A DNA stretch of 64,000 bases from assembly GCF_900142845.1 (NCBI RefSeq), contig NZ_FSRU01000002.1, forward strand, positions 558,001 to 622,000, written 5' to 3'. How positions within the stretch are numbered: the stretch's first letter is position 1; each line of letters starts with the position of its first letter. The notes under the pieces are model-generated. The model was not told the origin of the DNA and ran no database searches. It was given only the letters and a program-made list of their open reading frames with translations. The DNA comes from Paraburkholderia phenazinium (GTDB taxonomy: Bacteria > Pseudomonadota > Gammaproteobacteria > Burkholderiales > Burkholderiaceae). Below are positions 37,936 to 46,955 of this stretch, piece after piece. A program made the translations under genes and the position numbers.

Positions 37936-38813
37936 ATGAACGACCTGCCTTCCGATCCCATCAGCGCGGCGTGGCTGGTGCGCCTTCGACATCATGCCCA
38001 TGGGACGTCTGCCTGTACTGAGTCAGGTGGGGGGGGCGGCATGCCACGGAAACCAGCGATGGATTCCGACTGGAAACCTATCTCGAGGCTATGAGGCCAG
38101 TGCCCGAAGCGGCGGCACATCTGCAATTTCACCTGCGCCATGAAGAGCCGCATCTGGAATTCCTGGCCAGATTGTTCGCCCGGACCGGTCCTGACTTCGC
38201 CCATGCATGGGTGATGGCGGAGACAATCTGCCTGGAACACGGCATTTCTGCCCAACCGTGGTGAAGACTGAGGCTCTTAACGCGGCTGCAGATCTGGACG
38301 TGCGACGTTTATTTGGGGACCTGACCGCGGAGTTCGGCGAGGACTTGCTGATGCGTGCGGCCGCGTAGATGACGCTGCGGGAAAGCAAGGCGAGCTTCGC
38401 CATCGAGGATGAGGCCGAGCGGGCGACACGAATCCAGCGATTCGCGGATGTGATGGCCCGACGCACCGGGCAGGGCGAACCGTCGCTGACCAATACGTTC
38501 CTCGCTGAATTGCAGCGTGGGATTCTGGGCGACAGGATCACACTGGCGCATTTCGGCATCCGACAATCTCCGGCCTTTGTGGCGCTATCCCGACCTGGGC
38601 CCACATGTCGTTTTTCTTTCCGGCATCATCGGGCGCACGCTCAAGGAGCAGATGCGGGAGGAGTCGCGTTACCTCCGAAGTCACGCGCAAGCACGGCTCG
38701 CACTGAAAGAAATCGTCGAGATGCCCGATCAGCAGGCCGACAGGGTACTGCGCTCGATCGAGCAGAATCGCGGCGAACTTAGCAACGTTCTTGCCAAAGA
38801 GATGCCCGTGTGA
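37936..38813 (+). pseudogene. Decayed Fic-family protein gene, catalytic core deleted
   Basis: Pieces of one Fic-family (AMPylase fold) protein lie in order in changing frames. 37936 on: MNDLPSDPISAAWLV. Frame change near 37983: FDIMPMGRLPVLSQV. Frame change at a run of eight G (38029-38036): DGFRLETYLEAMRPVPEAAAHLQF and HEEPHLEFLARLFARTG. Frame change before 38265: EALNAAADLDVRRLFGDL, an in-frame TAG at 38366-38368, then MTLRESKASFAIEDEAERATRIQRFADVM and ILGDRITLAHFGIRQSP. Near 38580 it jumps frame to LWRYPDLGPHVVFLSGIIGRTL and EIVEMPDQQADRVLRSIEQN, ending in KEMPV-stop. The HPFxDGNGR catalytic loop that should lie before RYPDLGPHV is missing, so no AMPylation is possible. Fragment order and family assignment are from memory of intact relatives. 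Confidence 0.75.
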
Positions 38814-38913
38814 GGGCAGGGTGCGGTCGTTGGATTCAGCGAGACAACCCGCGCAAAGGCGGGCAGTCTCTCGGCCGCCGCGAGAGCGGCGCCCTCAGTG
38901 CATACAACAGCGC

Positions 38914-40182
38914 TTAACTCCCCCCGCCACGCCGCATCATGTCGAAGAACTCCGAATTGCTCTTCGTCTGGCGGATCTTGTCGAGCAAAAATTCCATCGC
39001 CTCGACTTCGTCCATATCGTGAATGAACTTGCGCAGCACCCAGATCTTTTGCAGGATCTCAGGCTTGATCAGCAGCTCTTCGCGACGCGTACCGGACTTG
39101 TTAAGGTTGATCGACGGATAAACGCGCTTCTCAGCAAGACGACGCTCAAGGTGCACTTCCATATTGCCGGTGCCCTTGAACTCTTCGTAGATCACGTCGT
39201 CCATGCGGCTGCCGGTTTCGATCAGCGCCGTACCGATGATGGTGAGCGAGCCGCCTTCTTCGATGTTACGTGCGGCGCCGAAGAAGCGCTTCGGACGTTG
39301 CAGCGCGTTCGCGTCCACACCACCCGTCAGCACCTTGCCCGAAGCCGGCACCACCGTGTTGTAGGCGCGTGCGAGACGCGTGATCGAGTCCAGCAGAATC
39401 ACCACGTCGTTCTTCATTTCGACGAGGCGCTTGGCTTTTTCGATCACCATTTCGGCGACCTGGACGTGACGCGCAGCCGGTTCGTCGAACGTGGACGCGA
39501 TCACTTCGCCGGCCACCGAACGCTGCATTTCCGTCACTTCTTCCGGGCGCTCGTCAATCAGCAGCACGAACAGGATGACATCCGGATGGTTCTGCTTGAT
39601 CGCGTGAGCGATGTGCTGAAGCATCACGGTCTTGCCGGACTTCGGCGAGGCGACCAGCAGGCCGCGCTGGCCCTTGCCGATCGGCGCGATCATGTCGATG
39701 ATGCGGCCCGTGACGTTTTCTTCGCCACGCATTTCACGTTCGAGCAGCAGCACCTTGTTCGGGTGCAGCGGCGTCAAGTTCTCGAACATGATCTTGTGTT
39801 TCGAGGCTTCCGGCGGCTGGCCGTTGACCTTGTCCACCTTCACCAGCGCGAAATAACGCTCGCCGTCTTTCGGCGTACGCACTTCACCTTCGATCGTGTC
39901 GCCGGTGTGCAGATTGAAGCGGCGGATTTGCGACGGGCTGATATAAATATCGTCCGTGCTGGCCAGATACGAGGTTTCCGGCGAGCGCAGGAAGCCGAAG
40001 CCGTCAGGCAGCACCTCGAGCGTGCCGTCGCCGAAAATCGTTTCGCCAGTCTTGGCGCGCTTTTTAAGAATGGCGAACATCAATTCCTGCTTGCGCAGGC
40101 GGTTCGCACTTTCGATCTCGAGGCCATTGGCCATCTCGATCAATTCGGACACGTGCAGAGTCTTAAGCTCGGATAAATGCAT
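38914..40182 (-). CDS. rho: Transcription termination factor Rho
   Basis: 422-aa hexameric RNA/DNA helicase that ends transcription at rut sites. The N-terminal Rho_N helical domain ([24 protein letters not shown]) is followed by the cold-shock-like RNA-binding domain with [29 protein letters not shown]. The RecA-type motor has Walker [13 protein letters not shown], Walker [17 protein letters not shown] and the secondary RNA site loop [11 protein letters not shown]. Length is close to the E. coli protein (419 aa). ATG 40182. trxA lies upstream on the same strand, the same order as in E. coli. The ~90-nt leader is C/U-rich, fitting autogenous control. Confidence 0.98.
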   Translation of the reverse strand: MHLSELKTLHVSELIEMANGLEIESANRLRKQELMFAILKKRAKTGETIFGDGTLEVLPDGFGFLRSPETSYLASTDDIYISPSQIRRFNLHTGDTIEGEVRTPKDGERYFALVKVDKVNGQPPEASKHKIMFENLTPLHPNKVLLLEREMRGEENVTGRIIDMIAPIGKGQRGLLVASPKSGKTVMLQHIAHAIKQNHPDVILFVLLIDERPEEVTEMQRSVAGEVIASTFDEPAARHVQVAEMVIEKAKRLVEMKNDVVILLDSITRLARAYNTVVPASGKVLTGGVDANALQRPKRFFGAARNIEEGGSLTIIGTALIETGSRMDDVIYEEFKGTGNMEVHLERRLAEKRVYPSINLNKSGTRREELLIKPEILQKIWVLRKFIHDMDEVEAMEFLLDKIRQTKSNSEFFDMMRRGGGS

Positions 40183-40281
40183 ACGGAGAACCCGCAGGAG
40201 AAGGTGCGACCTGAAATGAAATCTGGGAGGAGAGTGAGCGGAACCGCTCAGGGACTTAAGCGTCTTTTCGACGTTTTGCGG

Positions 40282-40290
40282 ATTCTAGCA
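40282..40290 (-). promoter_or_regulatory. Candidate extended -10 promoter of rho
   Basis: TGC-TAGAAT on the minus strand (hexamer 40282-40287, TGn at 40288-40290). The -35 region is poor, as tolerated by extended -10 promoters. It would give a leader of roughly 90 nt before the rho ATG, with the sequence between 40183 and 40235 markedly rich in C and U. Confidence 0.5.
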
Positions 40291-40336
40291 TAGCACACGC
40301 CAATTTCAGCCAGCGTGGCGTCACAGCATCTAATTG

Positions 40337-40389
40337 TTGTCCGTGTTGTCGGCTGACAACACGGACAATGTGCGCGCACTGAGCGCGCA
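40337..40389. terminator. Tandem perfect hairpins between trxA and rho
   Basis: Hairpin 1, nearer trxA: TGCGCGC (40371-40377) / GCGCGCA (40383-40389), 5-nt loop. Hairpin 2: a 14-bp perfect stem, arms 40337-40350 and 40355-40368, GGCT loop. Both follow the trxA stop on the minus strand. There is no long U-tract after either, so termination of trxA is likely but not of the textbook type. Confidence 0.6.
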
Positions 40390-40412
40390 AGCGGCGCTTC
40401 GGCTACAGCGTA

Positions 40413-40739
40413 TTACAGGTTGCCGTCGAGGAACGCGGTGAGTTGCGACTTCGACAGGGCGCCGACCTTCTGCGCCGCGACTGCGCCATTCTTGAAGAGG
40501 ATCAGCGTGGGGATGCCGCGCACGCCGAACTTCACCGGCGTGGACTGATGTTCGTCCACGTTGATCTTGGCGATCTGCAGGCGGTCAGCGTAGTCCTTCG
40601 CAACCTCGTCGAGGATCGGTGCAATCATCTTGCACGGACCGCACCATTCTGCCCAGAAGTCGAGCAGCACGGGCTTGTCGGATTTCACGACGTCCTGTTC
40701 GAACGATGCGTCGCTGATATGTTTGATTTGTTCGCTCAT
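40413..40739 (-). CDS. trxA: Thioredoxin 1
   Basis: 108-aa cytoplasmic disulfide reductase with the active site WCGPC (C33, C36) in [19 protein letters not shown] and the cis-proline loop [12 protein letters not shown]. Length and text match E. coli TrxA closely. It serves ribonucleotide reductase, peroxiredoxins (such as the Bcp in this window) and other acceptors. ATG 40739 gives [13 protein letters not shown]; an upstream in-frame start at 40907 is unlikely. It is upstream of rho and separated from it by two strong hairpins. Confidence 0.97.
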   Translation of the reverse strand: MSEQIKHISDASFEQDVVKSDKPVLLDFWAEWCGPCKMIAPILDEVAKDYADRLQIAKINVDEHQSTPVKFGVRGIPTLILFKNGAVAAQKVGALSKSQLTAFLDGNL

Positions 40740-41098
40740 ATATGAATACCTCTCTCGGATCGAGGCCCGCCTGAATTGCTCGCCACGATACACCAAACTA
40801 AGAAAACTTCCGTTCGCGTTGCCGCAAAGGGAGCCGCACTGGAACATTCGCGGGCGATCCTCTCGAAGCGCTCCGGAATGCGCAGAATGCTCGGCTTTAC
40901 GGGACATTCGTACGTCAGTTTAGCCTAAATTGCTATGCGTTGCCGGTGGTGATAGTACTCATACAGGCAGTAGGGACAAGGGCTGCCGGTAGGGTGCCAG
41001 CGTCGGTGACACACCGTATCTGGTGGTTGCGGGCGTGAACGCAAGTGGGCGTTCATCAAACTTTGTTCGCATTAGGAGTCGCGCGGCCTGTCGACCGA
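40740..41098. other. Divergent region between trxA and the 4.5S RNA gene
   Basis: About 360 bp without a supportable gene. It must hold the trxA promoter (minus strand) and the upstream part of the ffs promoter (plus strand). I could not pick a convincing -35/-10 pair for trxA. No repeat or structured RNA was recognised. Confidence 0.45.
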
Positions 41099-41107
41099 TG
41101 GTAGAAT
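41099..41107 (+). promoter_or_regulatory. Extended -10 promoter of the 4.5S RNA gene
   Basis: TGG-TAGAAT (TGn at 41099-41101, hexamer 41102-41107) ends six bases before the predicted RNA 5' end, the usual distance to a transcription start. No good -35 hexamer is seen 16-18 bp upstream. Confidence 0.6.
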
Positions 41108-41112
41108 CTTTC

Positions 41113-41212
41113 GTGACGGGCCTCCTCGCATGGAGGGGCGGTCAACCTGGTCAGGTCGGGAACGAAGCAGCCACAGCCGTTTTCCACCAGTGCCGAGGGT
41201 CAGGCTCGTCAC
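41113..41212 (+). ncRNA. ffs: 4.5S RNA (bacterial small signal recognition particle RNA)
   Basis: About 100-nt RNA. The conserved SRP domain IV core is unmistakable: GGTCAGGTCGGGAACGAAGCAGCC (41149-41172 region) with the matching CAGTGCCGAGGGTCAGG strand, forming the Ffh-binding asymmetric and symmetric internal loops. The ends pair: GTGACG (41113-41118) with CGTCAC (41207-41212), and GCCT with AGGC inside. A T-rich stretch (CTTCCTTTTTTC, 41213-41224) follows as terminator. With Ffh it targets nascent membrane proteins. It precedes dnaX, a common beta-proteobacterial order. Exact ends are set by pairing only. Confidence 0.92.
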
Positions 41213-41490
41213 CTTCCTTTTTTCATCGTTTGTTCGTTGCTCGCCGCCTGGTTGGTTCAAAGCCGGCACAACGGTTCCCCCCAGTGTTTCCCAGTCGCAT
41301 TGAGTCGACTCTGCGCGGTTTTTTCGCGTATCAGTTGCTGGCCGCTCGGCTGTCCGACTTCCGGTTCGCCGCTCTCGCATCGTCCTATTTTTTTCTATCG
41401 ATTCGCTTGCCATTTTCAATGAGGCGGCGACGTGTATCCGTATGCGGTCGAATCGCCTTGGCGCGCTATCGTTACTGATACAATTTCCCG

Positions 41491-44271
41491 ATGACCTATC
41501 AAGTTCTCGCACGCAAATGGCGACCGAAGGATTTCGCTTCGCTCGTCGGACAGGAGCACGTGGTGCGCGCGCTCACGCATGCGCTCGACGGCGGGCGCCT
41601 GCACCATGCCTATCTGTTCACCGGAACCCGCGGCGTCGGCAAGACGACGCTCTCGCGCATCTTCGCCAAGGCGCTGAATTGCGAAACCGGCGTGACCTCA
41701 ACACCGTGCGGCGTGTGCCGTGCGTGCCGGGAGATCGACGAGGGGCGCTTTGTCGATTACGTGGAGATGGATGCGGCAAGTAATCGCGGCGTCGACGAAA
41801 TGGCCGCACTGCTGGAACGGGCGGTGTATGCGCCGGTCGATGCGCGCTTCAAGGTCTATATGATCGACGAAGTGCACATGCTGACGAACCACGCCTTCAA
41901 CGCCATGTTGAAGACGCTGGAAGAACCGCCGCCGCACGTCAAGTTCATTCTGGCCACCACTGATCCACAGAAGATTCCGGTCACGGTGCTGTCACGCTGC
42001 CTGCAGTTCAATCTGAAGCAGATGCCGGCCGGCCATATCGTGTCGCATCTGGAGCACATCCTCGGTGAGGAACACGTGCCGTACGAGGCCCAGGCGCTGC
42101 GCTTGCTGGCGCGCTCGGCGGACGGCTCGATGCGCGATGCGCTGTCGCTCACGGATCAGGCGATCGCCTATTCGGCCAACCAGGTCACGGAAGAAGCGGT
42201 ACGCGGCATGCTGGGTGCGCTCGACCAGAGTTACCTGATTCGCCTGCTCGATGCGCTCGCCGATGGCGATGGCCCGGCAGTGCTGGCGGTCGCTGACGAG
42301 ATGTCCTTGCGCAGCCTGTCGTTTTCGACGGCGCTGCAGGATCTGGCCAGCTTGCTGCACCGGATTGCCTGGGCGCAGTTCGCGCCGTCGTCAGTGCTCG
42401 ACGAGTGGCCCGAAGCGACGGATTTGCGGCGCTTTGCGGAGGCGCTGAGCGCCGAGCAGGTGCAACTGTTCTATCAGATTGCAACGATTGGCCGGAGCGA
42501 GCTCGGCCTCGCGCCGGATGAGTACGCCGGCTTTACGATGACGCTGCTGCGCATGCTGGCGTTCGAGCCGGCGCCCACCGGTGGCGGCGGAACAACGACG
42601 GCGGGGCGTCCGGCTGGAGCCTCGGGCGCCGGCGGGGTGAAGCGTAGCGGCACGCCGGCTGTAGCGGCATCGCAAGCTCAGGCGGCGCCTGTGCGGGCGG
42701 CTGTGGTGACGCCGTCGGCGGCCTCGATGAATGCTGCGCCGAGTGGCGACGATATCGGTGAGCCCGGTCCGCGCGCTCAATTCGAAACGCCTCGCGTGGA
42801 GATGGATTCGGCGGCGCGGTCGACGGTTGCACGGGACGCTGAGCGGGTCGTTGGCCAGGCGGTCGTTCAAGATGCGGCTTCGGTCGCCACGCGTTCGCAT
42901 GCGGACAGCGCGCCGGCGCAAGTGGCGGTGATTGCCGCTGCGGCATCGGCGGAAGAGGGTGGCGAGCCTGCTGTTGCCGATCGCAACGCCACTCCGGCTC
43001 CTACCGCGGAGATCGCAGCGAGCCCCGTTGTTAATCCAGATGCGAGTGCCGATGTGACTCCGGTGGCGACCACGGAGACGGGTACCACCAGTCCGGCGAC
43101 GGACTCGGCAGAACCGGCTTCGGTCGCGACAACGCCAGCGACAACTACGCCGGCAACGACAGCCGCCGAACCGGCTCCGGTGGCAACGCCAGTCACTGCC
43201 GCCGCAGAGGTTCCTGCTGCATCGGCAGTAACAGCCACGGCAGCGGTTCCAACGGCACCGGCAGTAACGGCCGCCGCACCGGTTTCCGCGGCTGCGACGA
43301 GCACAGCGGCCTCGACACCCAAATCCGCCGTTCAAGCCACACCCGCACCCGCACCCACCTCGACCTCGCAAGACGACGCTCAAGCCGACGACGCCGCGCC
43401 GCGTCGCGCAGGTGGCGCCAGCGCCGCGCTCGATGTGTTGCGCAGCGCCGGCCTGAAAGTGTCATCCGATCGCGGCCGCGCCGCAGCCGCCGCAGCCAGG
43501 CCCGCCCCTACAGTCCCGCAGAAACCTGCCGCCCCCCGCGTGAACGTCCCGGTGCCCACACCCGGCGCGCCGCGTCGCGCGCAGGAAGCTGCGCCTGCCC
43601 GCGCTACGGCACCGTCGGCGCCAGCAGCGCGCAACGGCGGTCAAGGCAGCCAGGGCGGCTCATCCGTGCCGCCGTGGGACGACATGCCGCCTGACGATTT
43701 CGTGCCGCTCTCGGCCGAAGACGACTACTTCGGCCCACCTGACGACGGCTACATGCCGGTCTTCGACGCCGGCCCCGACGACGTACGCATGCCCGCCGCC
43801 GCATCCGCCCCGGCACCGGTCGACACGCGCCCCTTGCCGCCCGCCGTACCGCTCGACGCCCTCGGCTTCAACGGCGATTGGCCGGCGCTGGCCGTCGGCC
43901 TGTCGCTTAAAGGCATTTCCTACCAGCTCGCCTTCAACAGCGAACTGATGGCGCTCGAAGGCGCCACGCTCAAGCTCAATGTGCCGGTGCCGCAGTACGC
44001 TGAAGCCTCGCAGGTCGCCAAGCTCAAGATCGCGCTGGCCGAACGGCTCGGCAAGGAAGTCGAGGTGCTCGTCGAAGTGGGCCCGGCCCGCCGCACTGCG
44101 GCCGCGTTCGACGCCGCCGCCCGCGCGCAGCGTCAGAAGGAAGCCGAGCGCGAGATCGGTTCGGACCCGTTCGTGCAATCGCTGATCCGCGAATTCGGCG
44201 CCAGCATCGTGCCGGGTTCCATCAAGCCGATCGCCCCGGACGCCGCCGGCAGCCCCTCGTCGACGCATTGA
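41491..44271 (+). CDS. dnaX: DNA polymerase III subunits gamma/tau
   Basis: 926-aa clamp-loader ATPase. Residues 1-360 hold the AAA+ and collar domains: Walker A GTRGVGKTT, the zinc module with cysteines in CETGVTSTPCGVCRAC, DEVHMLTNHAFNAMLKTLEEPP and the sensor SRC. A very long linker (about 360-785) made almost wholly of A, T, P, V and S follows. The C-terminal ~140 residues (LDALGFNGDWPALAVGLSLKG to SLIREFGASIVPGSIKPI) are the tau domain that binds polymerase alpha and DnaB. The linker makes it far longer than E. coli tau (643 aa). I see no A-AAA-AAG slippery site, so a gamma form by frameshifting is not supported here. Confidence 0.96.
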   Translation: MTYQVLARKWRPKDFASLVGQEHVVRALTHALDGGRLHHAYLFTGTRGVGKTTLSRIFAKALNCETGVTSTPCGVCRACREIDEGRFVDYVEMDAASNRGVDEMAALLERAVYAPVDARFKVYMIDEVHMLTNHAFNAMLKTLEEPPPHVKFILATTDPQKIPVTVLSRCLQFNLKQMPAGHIVSHLEHILGEEHVPYEAQALRLLARSADGSMRDALSLTDQAIAYSANQVTEEAVRGMLGALDQSYLIRLLDALADGDGPAVLAVADEMSLRSLSFSTALQDLASLLHRIAWAQFAPSSVLDEWPEATDLRRFAEALSAEQVQLFYQIATIGRSELGLAPDEYAGFTMTLLRMLAFEPAPTGGGGTTTAGRPAGASGAGGVKRSGTPAVAASQAQAAPVRAAVVTPSAASMNAAPSGDDIGEPGPRAQFETPRVEMDSAARSTVARDAERVVGQAVVQDAASVATRSHADSAPAQVAVIAAAASAEEGGEPAVADRNATPAPTAEIAASPVVNPDASADVTPVATTETGTTSPATDSAEPASVATTPATTTPATTAAEPAPVATPVTAAAEVPAASAVTATAAVPTAPAVTAAAPVSAAATSTAASTPKSAVQATPAPAPTSTSQDDAQADDAAPRRAGGASAALDVLRSAGLKVSSDRGRAAAAAARPAPTVPQKPAAPRVNVPVPTPGAPRRAQEAAPARATAPSAPAARNGGQGSQGGSSVPPWDDMPPDDFVPLSAEDDYFGPPDDGYMPVFDAGPDDVRMPAAASAPAPVDTRPLPPAVPLDALGFNGDWPALAVGLSLKGISYQLAFNSELMALEGATLKLNVPVPQYAEASQVAKLKIALAERLGKEVEVLVEVGPARRTAAAFDAAARAQRQKEAEREIGSDPFVQSLIREFGASIVPGSIKPIAPDAAGSPSSTH

Positions 44272-44331
44272 TTTACGGCGCATCATAGCGCCATACCCCC
44301 AAATTTCACGCTATCAAGAAGGAGCACGTCC

Positions 44332-44658
44332 ATGATGAAAGGCCAACTCGCCGGGCTGATGAAGCAGGCCCAGCAGATGCAGGAAAACATGAAGAAGATG
44401 CAGGACCAGCTCGCGCAGATCGAAGTCGAGGGGCAGTCGGGTGCGGGTCTCGTCAAGGTGACGATGACCTGCAAGAACGACGTGCGCCGCGTGTCGATCG
44501 ACCCGAGCCTGCTCGCCGACGACAAGGACATGCTGGAAGACCTCGTCGCCGCTGCATTCAACGACGCCGTGCGCAAGGCCGAAGCCACCGCCCAGGAAAA
44601 GATGGGCGGCATGACCTCGGGCCTGCCGCTGCCGCCGGGCTTCAAGCTGCCGTTCTGA
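44332..44658 (+). CDS. YbaB/EbfC family nucleoid-associated protein
   Basis: 108-aa dimeric DNA-binding protein. The M/Q/K-rich first helix ([31 protein letters not shown]) and the core [25 protein letters not shown] and [25 protein letters not shown] define the family. It sits between dnaX and recR as in E. coli. The ATG at 44332 has AAGGAG seven bases upstream; the second codon is also ATG. Its precise cellular task remains debated in other bacteria. Confidence 0.95.
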   Translation: MMKGQLAGLMKQAQQMQENMKKMQDQLAQIEVEGQSGAGLVKVTMTCKNDVRRVSIDPSLLADDKDMLEDLVAAAFNDAVRKAEATAQEKMGGMTSGLPLPPGFKLPF

Positions 44659-44754
44659 TCGTTCGCATCGTTTAGACCCCCGGCTGGCCGAGGCGCTGCG
44701 GGCAGGCCACGGACCCTGTCCGCCAATGCTTCCCCGCAAGGCCGCAACGCTACA

Positions 44755-44798
44755 CGGCAGAGCGGTGCAACGCGCTCGAGCGTCGCACCGCTCTGCCG
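44755..44798. other. Perfect 14-bp hairpin between ybaB and recR
   Basis: Arms 44755-44768 and 44785-44798 are exact inverted repeats. The 16-nt interior includes CGCTCGAGCG, itself a palindrome. It sits 62 bp before the recR ATG. No U-tract follows, so it could be a weak terminator, an RNase-processing site or a brake on recR expression. Confidence 0.55.
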
Positions 44799-44859
44799 GC
44801 TGCCATATGACGGCTTCCAGACCGCAACGCCCTACCCACATCGACATCGCCGATTCCGC

Positions 44860-45456
44860 ATGAAACAACCTTCCGCCTTGTCGGCGCTCGTCGAAGCGCT
44901 GCGCGCGCTGCCCGGTGTCGGGCCGAAGTCCGCGCAACGTATGGCGTATCACCTGATGCAGCACGATCGCGAGGGCGCGGAAAAACTCGGCCGTTCGTTG
45001 CTGTTTGCCACCGAGCATCTGCAGCACTGCGAGAAGTGCAACACCTTCACCGAAGCGCAGATCTGCGAGGTGTGCAGCGACGCGGAACGCGATCCGGCGC
45101 TGCTGTGCGTCGTCGAGACACCGGCCGACCAGATCATGCTCGAGCAGACGATGACCTATCGCGGCCTGTACTTCGTGTTGATGGGCCGCCTGAGTCCGCT
45201 CGACGGCATCGGCCCGAAGGAGATCCATTTCGACCGGCTCGTCAAGCGAGCTACGGATGGCATCGTCAAGGAGGTCGTGCTGGCGACCAATTTCACCAAC
45301 GAAGGCGAAGCCACCGCGCATTACCTCGGGCAGACGCTCAAGGCCCGCGGTCTGGCCGTCACGCGGCTTGCGCGCGGCGTACCGGTGGGCGGCGAGCTGG
45401 AGTATGTCGACGCCGGCACGATCGCCCGCGCGATGCTCGACCGGCGCTCGCTGTAG
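44860..45456 (+). CDS. recR: Recombination mediator RecR
   Basis: 198-aa protein that with RecF/RecO loads RecA on gapped DNA. The N-terminal helix-hairpin-helix ([18 protein letters not shown]), the four-cysteine zinc finger ([16 protein letters not shown]) and the TOPRIM domain ([17 protein letters not shown], then [16 protein letters not shown]) are all intact. Length equals the E. coli protein (201 aa). It follows ybaB on the same strand after a 200-bp gap with a strong hairpin. Confidence 0.97.
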   Translation: MKQPSALSALVEALRALPGVGPKSAQRMAYHLMQHDREGAEKLGRSLLFATEHLQHCEKCNTFTEAQICEVCSDAERDPALLCVVETPADQIMLEQTMTYRGLYFVLMGRLSPLDGIGPKEIHFDRLVKRATDGIVKEVVLATNFTNEGEATAHYLGQTLKARGLAVTRLARGVPVGGELEYVDAGTIARAMLDRRSL

Positions 45457-45517
45457 CGCGGTGCTTTACTTTTACCCGGGTAGCCCGGGTAGCACACGTA
45501 GCTGAGGACACGAGACC

Positions 45518-46741
45518 ATGAGCGCAACCCCCGACGCGACGCGTCCCACCGGCCCGCTGGCAGGCGTGAAAGTGCTCGAACTCGGCACGCTGATCGCCGG
45601 CCCGTTCGCCGCGCGCTTTCTCGGCGAGTTCGGTGCGGAAGTGATCAAGATCGAAGACCCCAAGGGCGGCGATCCGCTGCGCAAATGGCGCAAGCTGTAT
45701 CCGGAAGCCGGCGGCACTTCGCTGTGGTGGGCCGTCCAGGCGCGCAACAAGAAATCCGTGACGATCAACCTGAAGGCCGAGGAGGGCAAGGAGATCGTGC
45801 GGCGTCTGGCGAAAGAAGCGGACATTGTGGTCGAAAATTTCCGCCCGGGGCTGCTTGAGAAGCTTGGGCTCGGTTATGACGTGCTGTCCGCCGAGAATCC
45901 CGGTCTCGTGATGGTGCGCCTGTCCGGCTACGGCCAGACCGGACCGTATCGCGACCGGCCCGGGTTTGGCGCGATTGCCGAGTCGATGGGCGGGCTGCGG
46001 CATATCACGGGGTATCCGGATTTGCCGCCGCCGCGCATCGGCATTTCCATCGGCGACTCGATCGCCGCGCTGCACGGCGTGATCGGCGCGTTGATGGCGC
46101 TGCATCACAAGCAGGTGAATGGCGGCAAAGGGCAGGTGGTCGACGTCGCCCTCTACGAGGCGGTCTTCAACATGATGGAGAGCGTGGTGCCCGAATATGG
46201 CGTCTACGGCATGGTGCGCGAGCGCACCGGTGCGTCGCTGCCGGGCATCGTGCCGTCGAACACCTATCCGTGCCGCGACGGCAGCATCGTGATAGGCGGC
46301 AATAGCGATCCCATCTTCAAGCGCCTGATGTTCGCCATCGAACGCGCGGACCTCGCTAACGATCCTGCGCTGGCGCATAACGACGGCCGCGTGCCGCGCA
46401 CTCAGGAAATCGACGGCGCGATCGCCGCGTGGCTCGCTACGCGGACCATCGACGAGGCGCTCGAGGTGCTGAACGCCGCGGATGTGCCGGTGGGTCGCAT
46501 CTACAGCGTCGCGGATATGTTCACCGATCCGCAATTCATGGCGCGTCAGATGATCCAGCGCTTCAAATGGCAGGACGGCAAGGAAATCACCTTGCCTTCG
46601 GTCACGCCCAAGCTCTCGGAGACGCCTGGTGAAACGCGCTGGCTCGGTCCGGAGTTGGGCGAGCACACCGACGAAGTGTTGAGCGCGCTCGGCTACGACG
46701 CGCAGCAGATTGCCGCGTTGCATGCGCAACAGGTGGTGTGA
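45518..46741 (+). CDS. CaiB/BaiF family (class III) CoA-transferase
   Basis: 407-aa class III CoA-transferase that would exchange CoA between an acyl-CoA and a free acid. The N-terminal LAGVKVLELGTLIAGPFAARFLGEFGAEVIKIEDPKGGDPLR and the catalytic-aspartate region GGKGQVVDVALYEAVFNMMESVVPEY are typical. The second half has PCRDGSIVIGGNSDPIFKRLM. Sequence does not settle the acid; succinate, oxalate and aromatic acids are all known in the family. ATG 45518 follows GAGGACACGAG. No neighbour points to a pathway. Confidence 0.93.
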   Translation: MSATPDATRPTGPLAGVKVLELGTLIAGPFAARFLGEFGAEVIKIEDPKGGDPLRKWRKLYPEAGGTSLWWAVQARNKKSVTINLKAEEGKEIVRRLAKEADIVVENFRPGLLEKLGLGYDVLSAENPGLVMVRLSGYGQTGPYRDRPGFGAIAESMGGLRHITGYPDLPPPRIGISIGDSIAALHGVIGALMALHHKQVNGGKGQVVDVALYEAVFNMMESVVPEYGVYGMVRERTGASLPGIVPSNTYPCRDGSIVIGGNSDPIFKRLMFAIERADLANDPALAHNDGRVPRTQEIDGAIAAWLATRTIDEALEVLNAADVPVGRIYSVADMFTDPQFMARQMIQRFKWQDGKEITLPSVTPKLSETPGETRWLGPELGEHTDEVLSALGYDAQQIAALHAQQVV

Positions 46742-46955
46742 GTGTTGAGTGCGCCTGGCCGCGTGCTCAAGCGGTGCGAGTAGCACGCAGTGGGTCGCGT
46801 GCCGTGGGCGACTCTTTCGGCGTGGGCCTGTCGAGTAGCGGACTGCTTGCCCGCCTGGACGGCCGCCTCAGGCCTCGCCGGCAGACCAATCCAAAGCGGC
46901 ATGCCGTCAGGCGACGACACGCCGTTTTCCGCTCTGGCCACGCGCGCCGGCGCGC

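Noticed and set aside
41023..41478. Plus-strand frame over the 4.5S RNA region
   Set aside because: It runs through the SRP RNA gene, whose conserved core is unmistakable; the protein text has no family resemblance.
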